DNA of 64,000 nt from the NCBI RefSeq assembly GCF_014842255.1, contig NZ_JACYVH010000005.1:207867-271866 (forward strand). The letters are read 5' to 3'. The DNA comes from Frigoribacterium sp. CFBP 13712 (lineage in GTDB: Bacteria > Actinomycetota > Actinomycetes > Actinomycetales > Microbacteriaceae). A program made the translations under genes and the position numbers. Under the pieces are notes generated by a model. The model was not told where the DNA came from. It did no database searches and saw only the letters and a list, made by a program, of their open reading frames with translations. The first letter of the stretch is position 1. Every line of letters begins with the position of its first letter. Below are positions 63,691 through 64,000 of this stretch, in pieces.

Positions 63691-64000
63691 TCAGCGGCGG
63701 GTGCTCGGTGCCCAGGGGGCCGAGGGCGACGGTTCGCCGGTACGGCTGAAGTGGACCGCGGCATCGATCGCGCGATCTCGGAGCACCGCGGTGGACGGGT
63801 TGGCGGGGATCGGCTGACCAGGCCCGGGAGCGATGACCGGGTCGACGATCTCGTACCAGGGGCCGGTGCCGACGTCCAGGGTGTGTTGCACCGCGATGGG
63901 GACGTCGCCCGGTCGGAGGATGTCGAGACCCGCGGTGCCGCGGCGCAATTGAATGATGTAGGCGATGTTGCCCTTCGGCCCCTTGATGACCGTGCGGAGG
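63691..64000 (-). CDS. 3' end of an unknown gene running out of the window
   Basis: Open frame from the right edge to a stop at 63691, giving the C-terminal ~103 residues (TVIKGPKGNIAYIIQLRRG ... WYEIVDPVIAPG ... IDAAVHFSRTGE). No family recognised; the real start lies beyond 64000. The apparent TTG start at 63948 is internal. Confidence 0.6.
   Translation of the reverse strand, partial: LRTVIKGPKGNIAYIIQLRRGTAGLDILRPGDVPIAVQHTLDVGTGPWYEIVDPVIAPGPGQPIPANPSTAVLRDRAIDAAVHFSRTGEPSPSAPWAPSTRR

Overview
The window is a 64 kb stretch of about 70% G+C DNA from an actinobacterium, most likely of the family Microbacteriaceae. This rests on base and codon composition, frequent GTG starts, TANNNT boxes lying 6-7 bases before start codons (leaderless genes), and the gene neighbourhoods SURF1-DUF3817-guaA and sucCD-DUF6350-purN-purH. 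The genus cannot be fixed from the sequence alone. No tRNA, rRNA, CRISPR array, insertion sequence or prophage was seen.

Layout. 1-405: three ~103-bp tandem repeats and a terminator. 406-4679 (minus): branched-chain amino acid ABC importer livHMGF, whose LivH carries an extra extracytoplasmic domain. 4960-16125 (plus): guaB, an orphan AbiEi-like protein, guaB3, glpD, a KhtT/KhtU-like cation antiporter pair, SURF1, DUF3817 and guaA. 16424-21004: a Bax-inhibitor-1-like membrane protein, a glycerophosphodiester phosphodiesterase and pcrA. 20991-30139: a compact type VII secretion (ESX/Ess-like) locus with an FHA protein, two WXG100-size proteins, a putative effector with a low-GC end, a membrane protein that may be its immunity partner, two unknown proteins and a 1498-aa EccC/EssC-like ATPase. 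30225-33050 (minus): a thioester-domain surface protein with an LAFTG sorting signal, and two small proteins. 33290-39531: sucCD, DUF6350, purN, purH. 39852-43666: a heterodimeric ABC exporter. 43788-64000: accessory and housekeeping genes, including two acetyltransferases, an alkyltransferase-like protein, an acyl-CoA synthetase, an M23 peptidase behind a 12-codon leader ORF, purU, an MFS exporter, an OhrR-like/OsmC pair, an iron-sulfur photolyase, a lipoprotein, an SGNH lipoprotein and an ABC-F ATPase.

Purine and one-carbon genes are unusually frequent (guaB, guaB3, guaA, purN, purH, purU). They sit in separate transcription units: IMP is made by PurH using formyl groups whose supply PurU can balance, then converted to GMP by GuaB and GuaA.

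The most unusual layer is non-coding. Intergenic spaces carry families of long, nearly perfect inverted repeats. A short word, GAGGAGGCGCGG, recurs about 20 times exactly and about as often in near form. It occurs singly, as hairpin arms, in tandem, and inside coding linkers. Together with the compact secretion locus, these are the strongest candidates for undescribed biology here.
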